From Patiria pectinifera (Eukaryota; Echinodermata; Asteroidea; Valvatida; Asterinidae): DNA of 64,000 bases. Positions 44,701 through 49,271 of this stretch are shown here, piece after piece (the stretch's first letter is position 1; each line of letters opens with the position of its first letter). Below the pieces are notes generated by a model. The model was given only the letters and a program-made list of their open reading frames with translations, was not told where the DNA came from and did no database searches. Location: assembly GCA_029964075.1 (NCBI GenBank), contig CM057130.1, positions 5,332,001 to 5,396,000 on the forward strand, in the 5' to 3' direction. The position numbers and the translations under genes were made by a program.

Positions 44701-45347
44701 CCCCAAAAAAAAACCCCAAGTGAACAGATAATGAAAGGCAAAGAAATAAGCTTTAATATGATGTGTGTCTCAAACATCTTGGAGAGTTGTGAGTATTTTA
44801 AAATATTTATTTTGGAAGTGTGCGTAGTTATCACTGAGGTCTTTGGCAGTCTATTTACTGGTCTGCAACCATAGCAACCAATGCAATCCCAGAAGATGCG
44901 AGGGTGTTACCTCTCCTCATAATAGGTGTAGCTTTACTGTTATATCATGGCTGTCACTACAGCCAAAACATTAGGGCGCTGGTGAAGTTATAACGACAGC
45001 CTGCTAAATCTTGCCAAAAGATGATTTTTATTTATTTTTTAGTGATATTAGCTCTTGATAATTTCATTGCAATGTACAAAACAAGAGACAACATAGCACT
45101 TGGCATCATTTAATTTAGTCATACGGGTTCAACTTCAATTTTTCAGTTGGATTCTTTTTTTTTCGCCGACCGAGCGATCCTACTTTACAGACTAAGAAAT
45201 AACAGCACCATGCATAGAAATAGAAAAGGGGTGCATGTGTACGAGGGAGGAAACGAACGTACCTTGGCCGTACGTTGTCCCACTGTAGACGCAAAGAACA
45301 GCCATGACGCAAAGACACCATCGTCGTCGGATAGCGGGTGTTACCAT
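11581..45347 (-). CDS. HYR x11 / EGF / SEA / EGF type I membrane protein, 20 exons
   Basis: This is a multi-exon gene assembled by splice phase; the spliced CDS is 3858 nt, 1285 aa plus stop. Domain order is signal peptide (1-28), eleven HYR domains (about 29-918), EGF-like (919-954), calcium-binding EGF (955-997), an 11-residue linker, a SEA-type domain (about 1009-1140) with GSVVI at 1099-1103, a cysteine-rich EGF-like region (1156-1230), a transmembrane helix (about 1240-1265) and a basic tail (KKKTGK onward). Exons 1 to 15 all end in phase 1 and every HYR is a symmetric 1-1 exon, so HYR units could be gained or lost without shifting frame. HYR domains are immunoglobulin-like adhesion modules known from hyalin and SVEP1-type proteins; SEA plus EGF plus TM resembles membrane mucins and IMPG proteins. 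I infer a cell-surface adhesion or matrix-anchoring role. The exact orthologue is not recognised. Uncertain points are the donor of exon 16 and whether the stop at 11581 or a further exon ends the protein. Confidence 0.88.
11865..12410. repeat. Degenerate inverted-repeat element
   Basis: Words such as CGATCCATTTCAC (about 11940) recur inverted as GTGAAATGGATCG (about 12389), with CAACTCG / TACGACTTG-like words around them. Probably a decayed TIR element. The ends are not resolved. Confidence 0.4.
12775..14133. mobile_element. Harbinger-like TIR element abutting a splice donor
   Basis: The left end AGGTCCAGTCACACATTCA and the inverted right end AGCCCCAGTCTCACATTTA continue as a diverged TIR of about 50 bp (ATATCCACGGTTT in both arms). 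TTA is present at both borders (12772-12774 and 14134-14136), the 3-bp target duplication of PIF/Harbinger elements. It has no transposase and carries a nested pogo-like element. The right border lies in the splice donor of exon 19. Confidence 0.68.
13127..13846. mobile_element. pogo/Tigger-like MITE nested in the Harbinger-like element
   Basis: The left end is CAGTAAACTCCGGCTCAACC; the right end inverted reads CAGTAAACTCCTGCTAAACC. TA precedes the left end; the right flank is TT, perhaps decayed. The interior has repeated GTAAGTCG words and no full transposase. Confidence 0.6.
14138..14321 (-). CDS. Exon 19: cysteine-rich and EGF-like segment
   Basis: A 184-nt exon, phase 1 in and 2 out. 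It encodes DITNVCANADK, ESITCTGNREP, HCILACVSRC and then CVSDPKYCNGGVC, the start of a membrane-proximal EGF completed by exon 20. The acceptor is TTCATCACAG. The donor GTAAAG overlaps the end of a Harbinger-like TIR element (see findings). Confidence 0.87.
15356..15531 (-). CDS. Exon 18: SEA-type domain with GSVVI cleavage motif
   Basis: A 176-nt exon, enters in phase 2 and leaves in phase 1; acceptor TGAATTGCAG, donor GTAGAG. It encodes KGSVVIPHTVTYDYDY, then EFLRKSTLGDALQ and LELVTNCADCSDPK. In SEA domains of membrane mucins the sequence G|SVVV in this strand self-cleaves; G1099-S1100 here matches that site. Downstream of the break lie the last EGF and the TM helix. Confidence 0.85.
15592..15990 (+). 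repeat. tRNA-derived SINE 1
   Basis: The head has A-box-like TGGTCCAATGGTTACGG and B-box GGTTCGAATCC, but is not a foldable full tRNA. The body contains CTTGAGCAAGGCACTTTACC, similar to the conserved core of CORE/MIR-type SINEs. The tail ends in an (ATT)n run near 15982-16000. It sits in the intron between exons 17 and 18. Confidence 0.75.
16053..16182 (-). CDS. Exon 17: SEA-type domain, middle part
   Basis: A 130-nt exon with acceptor TTTTTCAATGTACAG and donor GTAAGC. It is open only in the frame that needs one base from the previous exon, and it ends in phase 2. It encodes AIAHMSVDTPDS, a helical WSFIQVESLYRKV stretch, and FKAVTVDQTAIK, the strand that leads into the SEA cleavage site in exon 18. 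Confidence 0.8.
16847..17358. mobile_element. TTAA-target MITE (Kolobok-like) with 34-bp palindrome
   Basis: TIR AGGGAATATACA at the left and inverted at the right, flanked by TTAA on both sides (16843-16846, 17359-17362). TTAA with an AGGG start fits Kolobok better than piggyBac. The interior carries a perfect 34-bp palindrome at 17004-17037. The element ends 14 bp beyond the donor region of exon 16. Confidence 0.65.
17383..17517 (-). CDS. Exon 16: SEA-type domain, first part
   Basis: The acceptor is ACCAACAG. It encodes SNDLEKKFSVVLAIS, then CDPESNKMSFQCLGLVNTLKTS, matching the first strand and helix of a SEA fold. The strongest donor, GTAAGT at 17386-17381, leaves phase 0 and does not fit exon 17. 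The overlapping GT four bases further on (GTAATC) gives the needed phase 1 and codes one extra Val. I used the latter (left end 17383); with the strong donor the left end would be 17387. The donor choice is uncertain. Confidence 0.72.
17931..18125. repeat. Twin TIR element, copy 1
   Basis: TTTGTTTATGGTGTAAAT at the left is inverted as ATTTAAACCATAAACAAA at the right. The interior (CTCTCATTGGTTTTGTACAC) is shared with copy 2, which follows 10 bp later. Confidence 0.65.
18136..18346. repeat. Twin TIR element, copy 2
   Basis: TTTGTTTATGGTGTAAAT and its exact inverse ATTTACACCATAAACAAA delimit 211 bp homologous to copy 1 at 17931-18125, in the same orientation. Confidence 0.7.
18457..18489 (-). 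CDS. Exon 15: 33-nt microexon linking EGF to SEA
   Basis: Recognised only by its splice sites and phase: acceptor ATATTTTCAG, donor CAG|GTAAAC, phase 1-1. It encodes YIAPEYPNIT flanked by split codons. Skipping it would keep the frame, so it could be alternative. It carries one N-glycosylation sequon (NIT). Confidence 0.72.
19054..19182 (-). CDS. Exon 14: calcium-binding EGF domain
   Basis: Phase 1-1 exon of 129 nt. It starts DIDECKVDKPCHADADC and continues FKCECKEGFYGDGVYSCE. The D-x-D-E-C start and the C-x-D/N-x(4)-F/Y type segment are the calcium-binding EGF signature. The acceptor is TTGACAG and the donor GTAAGA. Confidence 0.92.
19229..20458. mobile_element. hAT-like element carrying a CTCGAGTC-type minisatellite
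   Basis: Ends CAGTGTTGTA / TACAACACTG; flanking 8-mers CCATTCCA (19221-19228) and CCGTTCCA (20459-20466) agree in 7 of 8. The centre (about 19745-20265) is a minisatellite of roughly 24-30-bp units built from GACTCGAGACTCGGACTC and AAGGCTTGT. Long open frames in several frames here are repeat artefacts. It lies in the intron between the two EGF exons. Confidence 0.75.
20475..20940. other. Intronic, one-armed stem-loop repeat
   Basis: Holds 20540-20705, homologous to the inverted-repeat unit at 11160-11375. Otherwise nothing recognised. Confidence 0.5.
20946..21053 (-). CDS. Exon 13: EGF-like domain
   Basis: Phase 1-1 exon of 108 nt. It encodes AECQENCGENSVC, then ESVCTCNEGFSGNPC: six cysteines with the EGF spacing and the conserved GFxG turn. 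It joins directly to the DIDEC start of the next exon through a G|AC codon. The donor is GTGAGT. Confidence 0.92.
21281..21620. mobile_element. Truncated copy of the hAT-like element at 2427
   Basis: Begins CAGGCGCCGTTCTAGAGCC and shares with 2427-2877 the words GTGCTGAAATGTAGACCG, CAGACACTTAGGCCTCCG and TTAGGGGGAGACCGTTC. The inverted right end is not present. Confidence 0.7.
21640..22272. repeat. Dispersed repeat family A, copy 3
   Basis: Same order of words as 8985-9490, preceded by a partial tail of another unit, suggesting a local tandem arrangement. Confidence 0.6.
22414..22659 (-). CDS. Exon 12: HYR domain 11
   Basis: Phase 1-1 exon of 246 nt. Motifs are SSPPITTCPADTT, ISVLCIPESGSVF, TEVFCFAVDSFGN and GTCTFDVNVT. 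This last HYR keeps the DxxGN signature best and contains several N-x-S/T sites (NHT, NIS, NVT). The donor is GTTGGT. Confidence 0.92.
22970..23256 (+). repeat. tRNA-derived SINE 2
   Basis: A-box TGGTCCAATGGTTACGG, B-box-like GGTTTGAACCC, then CTTGGGCAAGACACTTTAC and a 3' part AAGCGCTTTGAGACC ending in an ATTATTATC tail. Its 5' half is close to SINE 1, while its 3' half matches SINE 3. Confidence 0.75.
23700..24905. repeat. Tandem array of about 150-bp units with DR1-like sites
   Basis: About eight units, each with GCCATATTGACCTTGACC followed by TTTGACC, AAATTCAATAGGCTTCTTGG and TTTCATGACAATCCATCA; spacing is about 143-170 bp. It is followed by a CA/CCCA run and a distinctive GGCTTCGCCGGGGCATAATAA-like end at about 24980-25000. 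It lies in the intron between HYR11 and HYR10. Confidence 0.8.
25102..25379. repeat. Short TIR element
   Basis: ACCTCCGCCAAGG at 25102-25114 is inverted exactly at 25367-25379. The interior includes an (AACC)n run. No target duplication was identified. Confidence 0.55.
25568..25804 (-). CDS. Exon 11: HYR domain 10
   Basis: Phase 1-1 exon of 237 nt. It starts SPTFNVSCPG and continues ASVQCDMEAGAKL, VTMITCTATDAG and TNCSFNVTIG. The SGS turn is replaced by EAGAKL. The donor is GTAGGT. Confidence 0.9.
25974..26225 (-). CDS. Exon 10: HYR domain 9
   Basis: Phase 1-1 exon of 252 nt. It starts APTFDGELC and continues AAVTCSPASGTMDF, TEVKCTAVDG and STCIFNVFV. The acceptor CATTAAG is weak in pyrimidines, but phase and homology support it. 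The donor is GTGAGT. Confidence 0.88.
26579..26815 (-). CDS. Exon 9: HYR domain 8
   Basis: Phase 1-1 exon of 237 nt. Motifs are VPIINCPADVV, VSVDCVPVSGSQF, TNVTCNATDS and EATCTFLVTV. This is a canonical HYR. The donor GTGAAG is followed 6 nt later by GTAATG; phase selects the first. Confidence 0.9.
27114..28161 (-). mobile_element. Tc1/mariner-superfamily transposon relic with long inverted ends
   Basis: Two arms of about 240 bp (27114-27360 and 27905-28161) are reverse complements, starting CAGGGTGTTAAAA at the left. A TA precedes the left end; the right outer base pair is altered. The interior minus strand retains the C-terminal transposase signature SPDVTHCDFFWWGHLK, the D-containing block typical of mariner-like enzymes, and further on a MRHIAANCVWRGEVD end. 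The frame is broken between these blocks, so the element is dead. It sits in the intron between HYR7 and HYR8. Confidence 0.78.
28461..28715 (-). CDS. Exon 8: HYR domain 7 (divergent)
   Basis: Phase 1-1 exon of 255 nt, the longest HYR here. ATVTCTPASGSTF and SDAKCVASW are recognisable. The N-terminal CP motif is replaced by PSVEVATLV, and the last strand lacks its usual Cys before FKVRV. One disulfide of the standard HYR pattern is therefore missing. The acceptor is AAATGCAG and the donor GTGAGT. Confidence 0.85.
28826..29170 (+). repeat. tRNA-derived SINE 3
   Basis: Head TGGTCTCACGGTAAGG and B-box GGTTCGAGTCC, then CTTGGGCAAGGCACTTTGTC and CACCCAGGAGTAAATGGGTA, the same core as SINE 2. The 3' end ACGTGCGCTTTATAAATA is characteristic. 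Confidence 0.75.
29317..29940. mobile_element. TIR element, 19-bp perfect ends
   Basis: AGGGGCGGATTGCAATAAC at 29317-29335 is inverted exactly at 29922-29940. The interior has paired words (CTTAAGAC, GGTTAAGAC). No transposase. The flanks show no clear target duplication. Confidence 0.65.
30194..30430 (-). CDS. Exon 7: HYR domain 6
   Basis: Phase 1-1 exon of 237 nt. It starts DPHFVESCPEI and continues VVVTCEPPWGSKF, DSVKCTAEQT and ASCVTTVYL. It is slightly divergent: the usual AxD after the third Cys is AEQ. The donor is GTGAGT. Confidence 0.88.
30624..31055. mobile_element. piggyBac-like element carrying a minisatellite
   Basis: CCCTAACCC at the left and GGGTTAGGG at the right, each flanked by TTAA (30620-30623 and 31056-31059). 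The interior is an imperfect minisatellite of GGAGGATTGAGGATGAAT-type units, about 45-50 bp long (about 30660-31020). Confidence 0.65.
31415..31663 (-). CDS. Exon 6: HYR domain 5
   Basis: Phase 1-1 exon of 249 nt. Motifs are APIFNPDPDC, ATVECTPASGTDF, TNVTCVAKDTA and TTCNFRVRV. The donor is GTACGT. It keeps the full HYR cysteine set. Confidence 0.9.
31684..32700. other. Intronic, nothing recognised
   Basis: AT-rich intron between HYR5 and HYR4 without recognisable repeats. Confidence 0.5.
32720..32950 (-). CDS. Exon 5: HYR domain 4
   Basis: Phase 1-1 exon of 231 nt. Motifs are DPIFTTGCPGDI at the start, APNVTCNNPVDGF, TTVTCSAED and VSCSFKVTIGD. The acceptor is TTTGTGCAG and the donor GTAAGT. 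Confidence 0.9.
33530..34042. mobile_element. TIR element with 9-bp target duplication
   Basis: Ends CAACCTCGTCCCCAG / CTGGGGACGAGGTTG. The exact 9-mer GGTCAGTGA flanks both sides (33521-33529 and 34043-34051), as in Mutator-like elements. No transposase. It ends about 30 bp past the donor of the HYR3 exon. Confidence 0.78.
34088..34333 (-). CDS. Exon 4: HYR domain 3
   Basis: Phase 1-1 exon of 246 nt. It starts APTFDSNC, has VTAVCQQADG in the position of the usual C-P-x-S-G, then GTVVTCTAADTT and TTCNYTVRV. The donor is GTGAGT. A 513-bp TIR element ends just past this donor, with its target-site copy ending at 34051. Confidence 0.9.
34734..34961 (-). CDS. Exon 3: HYR domain 2
   Basis: Phase 1-1 exon of 228 nt. 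Motifs are VPKFEVGCPAP at the start, AEVTCTKSSGDSF, TTVTCTATD and AECSFDVTIG. This is among the most canonical HYR copies. The donor GTAAGT falls four residues after the VTIG strand. Confidence 0.92.
35053..35760. mobile_element. TIR element with long imperfect arms
   Basis: AGCCCAGGT at the left and its inverse at the right; further inside, AGGCCATTGTGGCT (left) pairs with AGCCACGATGGCCT (right). Flanks AAACCTAGCCT and AAACCTAGACT suggest a target duplication of 8 to 11 bp. Confidence 0.65.
35762..37100. other. Intronic, nothing recognised
   Basis: Single features only: a GGCCGGCCGGCC run near 36728 and a poly-T run near 36098. No exon supported. Confidence 0.45.
37109..37429. mobile_element. 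Hairpin MITE
   Basis: TAGCCCCACTTG at the left is matched by the inverted right end TAGCCCCAAGTTG. Arms of about 80 bp share CTGTACGTTAGGCCACACGT exactly, then ACTGAGGAGTTT. It lies about 100 bp past the donor of the HYR1 exon. Confidence 0.72.
37533..37784 (-). CDS. Exon 2: HYR domain 1
   Basis: Phase 1-1 exon, 252 nt. It starts APPTFDESPC and contains the HYR hallmarks AAVTC, FEPGSNVVICTAVD and a final TTQCSFGVHV strand. The acceptor is a T-rich tract ending TTTAG; the donor is GTAAGT. The domain is cysteine-paired in the usual HYR way (CP-like start, VTC, VIC, QC). Confidence 0.9.
37860..41500. repeat. Intron 1 repeat field with paired TGACGTCA palindromes
   Basis: At least five places carry two TGACGTCA octamers 11 bp apart (about 38093, 38363, 38518, 41207, 41402), with imperfect versions near 38209, 39834 and 40256. 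They are embedded in repeated phrases such as GTGTACAAAGTCTATGGG and CCACAGCAGAAAAACTGCAC. Segment 38510-38816 plus 39699-39835 is duplicated as 39836-40260. The field appears to be decayed tandem repeats. Confidence 0.7.
38817..39698. mobile_element. 882-bp hairpin element built of GGAAAGACGTCTTTCC units
   Basis: Ends ACGGAAGCTTAAAGTGACCA and its inverse. About twenty copies of a self-complementary 16-mer (AAAGACGTCTTT core) alternate with CCTGATATCGTATCTCG spacers; the spacers invert near 39370, so the whole block is one imperfect hairpin. Flanks GTAATTCT and ATAATTCT (7 of 8) and an uninterrupted copy of the target at about 40120 show that it is an insertion. Confidence 0.8.
41546..41592. 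repeat. (AAG)n microsatellite
   Basis: A run of AAG/GAA triplets, followed by a purine-rich stretch and a small hairpin GGCTTTTCCGC / GCGGAAAAGCC. Confidence 0.8.
41640..45262. other. Intron 1, distal part
   Basis: Holds a dispersed repeat match to 6384-6470 (about 42310-42420), a GACA/GACC simple run near 42463-42495 and a diverged module copy at 44370-44880. The open frame at 43678-44013 has no domain signature and no supporting splice context. Confidence 0.5.
44370..44880. repeat. Outlying diverged copy of the 1.5-kb module
   Basis: Shares in order the words TATTAGAGCA, CCCTAAAATTG, AAAATGGCGATGGGCT, GGAATTTTCTCCCA and GGTCTGCA with the modules at 51.0-52.5 and 53.4-55.8 kb. Confidence 0.6.
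45263..45347 (-). CDS. Exon 1: signal peptide of the HYR/SEA membrane protein
   Basis: The start ATG lies at 45347-45345, with an in-frame TAG 63 nt upstream at 45410-45408. It encodes 28 residues: a basic n-region (RRRW), a hydrophobic core (CLCVMAVLCVY) and a small-residue c-region ending TTYGQ, a typical secretory signal. The donor is CAAG|GTACGT, phase 1, which joins the GCG-start of the first HYR exon. The exon 1 layout matches exon 1 of the divergent gene at 59248. A TTTATAG word just upstream could be a weak TATA box, but I do not rely on it. Confidence 0.82.
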
Positions 45348-45414
45348 GTTGGTATGCACAAATAATTTAACGGGTAAACTCTCGTCGAAAGAAGGTGGCT
45401 GATCAAGCTATAAA

Positions 45415-48400
45415 CGCAACCAGAATGGCCTCAGATCCTAACCATTGTATTCAAGTTGATAAGTCACAATCTCGAAAAATAGCCATCGTCACAGAGTTAA
45501 AATATGCCTATTCATAAATTATTTACTTCCACGACTGGGTTAAATATTAACGTTTTGCCAGACAATTAGAAGTGGCCAGGTGGACGCAAGAGTGTTCAAT
45601 TATAATTATTGGAAGATTTACTAACCTACGATTTCTCTATTTTGTTCTCATAATACCAATACTACAAAAATATCTTGTAAAGCAATAGGGGCCTGTACGT
45701 GTGCGGAATTATGCTGATTGCACGCTTGCCTTAATTCCCTGAAATTTTGTTATAATCATAGAATAATATTATGGGGCACAGGTGGATGCAGTGTTTGCTA
45801 TATTTTGATGTGGCTTTTTTTTCCGAAATGTTTGCGAATTTAATAAGCAAAGAAACTTTTCTGCTCAGCAAACAATCGACGAGTGAAAATGAATGTAAAT
45901 CGCTTGTGACAGGTTGTCAACTAAATGTTGGCTTTGTGAGCGAAATAATTTTGCTTAGTATTGAAAAGCTCGATACAAAGAAAAATAGCCCTGATCTCAG
46001 ACTGATTTTTTCTTTGATTCCTTTGGTTTTCTCCACGCAAAGTATTGTAAAAGATTGTCTTTATTCACTTATACATAATTTCAGATTTTATATTCAGCTA
46101 TACTAGTTTTATGACTGGGGGCTTAATCCACAGTTTATATAGGGTGTTTCAGTTTACAAGAGCGAAGTCAATAAGGTTCCGTTTCATCTTGATAGCTTGC
46201 ATGGCATAAGAATCATATATAAGAATTGTGACTTATGTTGGTTGTTCGTACAAGCATTACATACGCTGTGTGGACTTCCGAACAAAAGAGGTCCACATAA
46301 ACCAGGTAGCAGCGACGTTGTGTGGATTGCCCACGTCCACATAATGTTTCCCCATTTCTGGAAAACAGGTTTAGAGGCATTTTGGGGTTAGGTTTATGTG
46401 TGGCAGAATGAAGAGAAACACTTAAGGGAATCATAGAAAAAAAATTGGGTTGAAAGAGTTTTCACAGTTTGAGAAAAATACGTTTTTTTTCACTGGTTTT
46501 TCCTAACTACACGAAAGCAATGGAAAGTCCACAGGTGTGGGTGTGCGGGTGTGTGTGTGTGTGCATGTGGTTTTTTTCTTTCTTTTTTGGTGTCGGCAAA
46601 TCGCAAAAGTGCCAGATTAATGGAGAAAATAACGCTGGTCCCAGCACGAATTTTCCTCTGCACGAAAAAATAAGGATCATTTCTTTCAATATTTCAAAAT
46701 TTATCAGCGTTCGCCTGATAAGCCGTCGACAGCTTTTGCAGTTCACCCCGCTGGTTCAAACGTAATTAATAATTACTCTCACTGTATGTGCGTGTATGTT
46801 CTCAGTGCTGGCTTCTTGATTGTTCAGTATTTGATAATGAGGGATAAAGTCCAGATACCTTTTCGTATCCGCCCGTTTAGATCATAATTTTCGAAACAAC
46901 AAACAACTCATTTGAAGGAGAAACCTGAACCTTACTAATGGAGCATAATTATCTTCAGCCATGCGAGAATATTCAGGAAGTGGAATGACATATTCACAGC
47001 AAAATATACAGAAAGCGGGGTGATCAAAGGAAGTAGGGAGTGGGTTTAAATTTGCGGTTATTAAGTCGCGTCGAACGGTTGAAACTCTTTCGATGCTTGT
47101 ATATTTCAGAAATTTTGTTATGCATTAACCGCGGGATCAGTTTCTGGATAGATTGTCCATTTCATTGTTTTGTGCCCAAGTATTTTTGTTGATACCTGTG
47201 CCCCAAGAGCTTTTCTGTGATTTAAAACCCATTGAATGACGGAAAATGATGCCTATATAGGGCCGGGTGCCACAGCAAATTTAACCTTAATACGTCACTG
47301 TGCAGAGTGGCTCAATGTTGGTGTTTAACACCAACATTGAGCCACTCTGCACAGTGACGTATTAAGGTTAAATTTGCTGTGGCACCCAGCCCTATATAGG
47401 CATAATTTTCCGTCATTCAATGGGTTTTAGCAGAACTGATAAATCCATAGCAATTTCAGTACAGTGTTAGCAAAGCTCAAGGCTATAGCTTTATGCAACG
47501 CTACAATCCCCAAGAGGGCGCCAAATTATGACACCGTTGTTAAAAATAATGCCATCGACTGTTTGTGAGTTTTTGAGCCAATTATCGAGATTTAACATGT
47601 TGTGAAGTTGAAAGTCAGTTTCACTTATGAGATGAACCATTAGATAAATCAGTGGTGTATGCCTACTATTTTGCAGCTTTTGTCCTATAGTTACGCGATG
47701 GGAAAGGTTGCAAACCAGTTAATAGGCCGAACATTGCATACGTCGACAAAATCAAAGTGCCCTCAGCTCAGCAGTTATAAGAGAGTCTTGTGGCCAATGG
47801 ACCGATCCAGTAAGCAACGCCCCATGGTGTTCTGACCAATCACAGCCGTGATTTATGTCCGACATGCGTGCACTAAAGTCCGACATGCGTGCACGCGCGT
47901 ATGATGTGCGCGGAAGGAAAATGCAGGTGGCATTGGAGAGGAGCACGTGTTAATTTGCCCACGTGCGCACTGGGCGGAGCTTACTGGATCGGTCCATTGC
48001 AGCGGCACTGGAGGGTTTTTGGCAAAGAAGTTCCCAAGGTATCCATATCCGGACTTGGAACTTAAATTTCGGGGCTTAAAGTTGGACCTGAAAGTCACTA
48101 TATTTTGCTTTTGGGTGGATGAATCATTGAAAATAGACTTCTTGTAGGACGAAAATTGCGTTACGCGTATACGATGCCCAACAATGGACGTTCGGTTTGT
48201 GAACCGGATTTAATTAAGTCATCGAATATGTACGGAAACGTAGAGGTATTTAAGCTGCACAGAACAATGATGATCAACAACGATCCCTCCACAACCTGGC
48301 AAAATAGCACCACTTTCGAGCCCAATTGCAATTGAAAGCCCCAAGTCGGCGGTCCGGGCCAGAGGTTCATTGCCATATCTCTTCAATTCCCCAAAGTTAT

Positions 48401-48595
48401 GGCTCTCAGAACTCTCTAATATAGAATATTAGGTATAACTTTTATTCATGAGCTCGGCGTATGGATTTAGGCCTATTTACCGGTGTGCACCCCTAAGATT
48501 CGTCAGGAATAGGCCTTGTCAGAATATTTTAATCTGGGAACCAGACTAGCCATTTCACACTGTACAATTATTATGTTATCATATACAGTTTTTAC
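45415..48595. other. Upstream of the minus-strand gene, mostly unrecognised
   Basis: Contains a GT run near 46549-46564 and the long palindrome at 47223-47429. Open frames such as 45771-46106 show no known domain. Confidence 0.5.
47223..47429. mobile_element. 207-bp near-perfect palindrome (young hairpin MITE)
   Basis: Arms of about 100 bp are reverse complements with only a few mismatches. They begin TAAAACCCATTGAATGACGG; the centre is GGTGTTTAACACC at 47321-47333. No coding capacity. Confidence 0.85.
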
Positions 48596-48994
48596 TAATC
48601 ACAACAGCAACGAACCCCTTTATCTATCTTTAATCCTAATATGAACACACGTATTAACAGCAGCACTTTCGGCGAACTACGTCCACGAAACGGCTAATTA
48701 GTATGCGCGAACTACTTTTCGTACGTTTTACACCCAAACCAAACCTGCGTAGGTTTGACCGTTAAACTTAAATAGTGCCCTCAATAATGACTGAGAGTAT
48801 CACATATAGGCCTACTCGGTAATATAATTCTTTCGAATCAATACGGCGTACCAAGGAATTCCAACACGCCGTACTTTCTCTTTCAATACGGACGTTACAC
48901 TATTGACAGCGCGCACTCTGTTACGTAATGTTTAACGCAGGAGGAACCCCTATCTCAAACTATTCTTGCTGGGGGTTTCTGTTCTAGTTTGAAT

Positions 48995-49271
48995 CAGTGG
49001 CGCAAGGGGGGGGGGGGGCTCGGGGGCTTGAGCCCCCCCCCCCAAAGAGGTTGTTAATTTGTTTATTTGTATTTTTGTAGTCCCATGATGTGACCTTGGT
49101 GATAATTATGTATGTGGACTATTGTCGAATAGTATAACAGGGGTGTTAGTGTCGCAATAGGGGTGTAAGTGGCGCCACCAAAGTCAAAATAGTACGCCTC
49201 CTAAAATAATAATAATAATAATTTTTGAACAAAATGTGACCGGGCCCCCCCAAATCCTGGGTGCGCCACTG
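48995..49271. mobile_element. hAT-like MITE with paralogous empty site
   Basis: Ends CAGTGGCGCA / TGCGCCACTG; flanks GTTTGAAT (48987-48994) and GTTTCAAT (49272-49279). The sister module reads TTTTGTTTCAATACATG at about 55132-55148 without the element. The interior has G and C runs and an (AAT)n stretch. Confidence 0.82.

Noticed and set aside
45771-46106. 111-codon plus-strand open frame
   Set aside because: Low-complexity hydrophobic composition without a family signature; intergenic AT-rich DNA.
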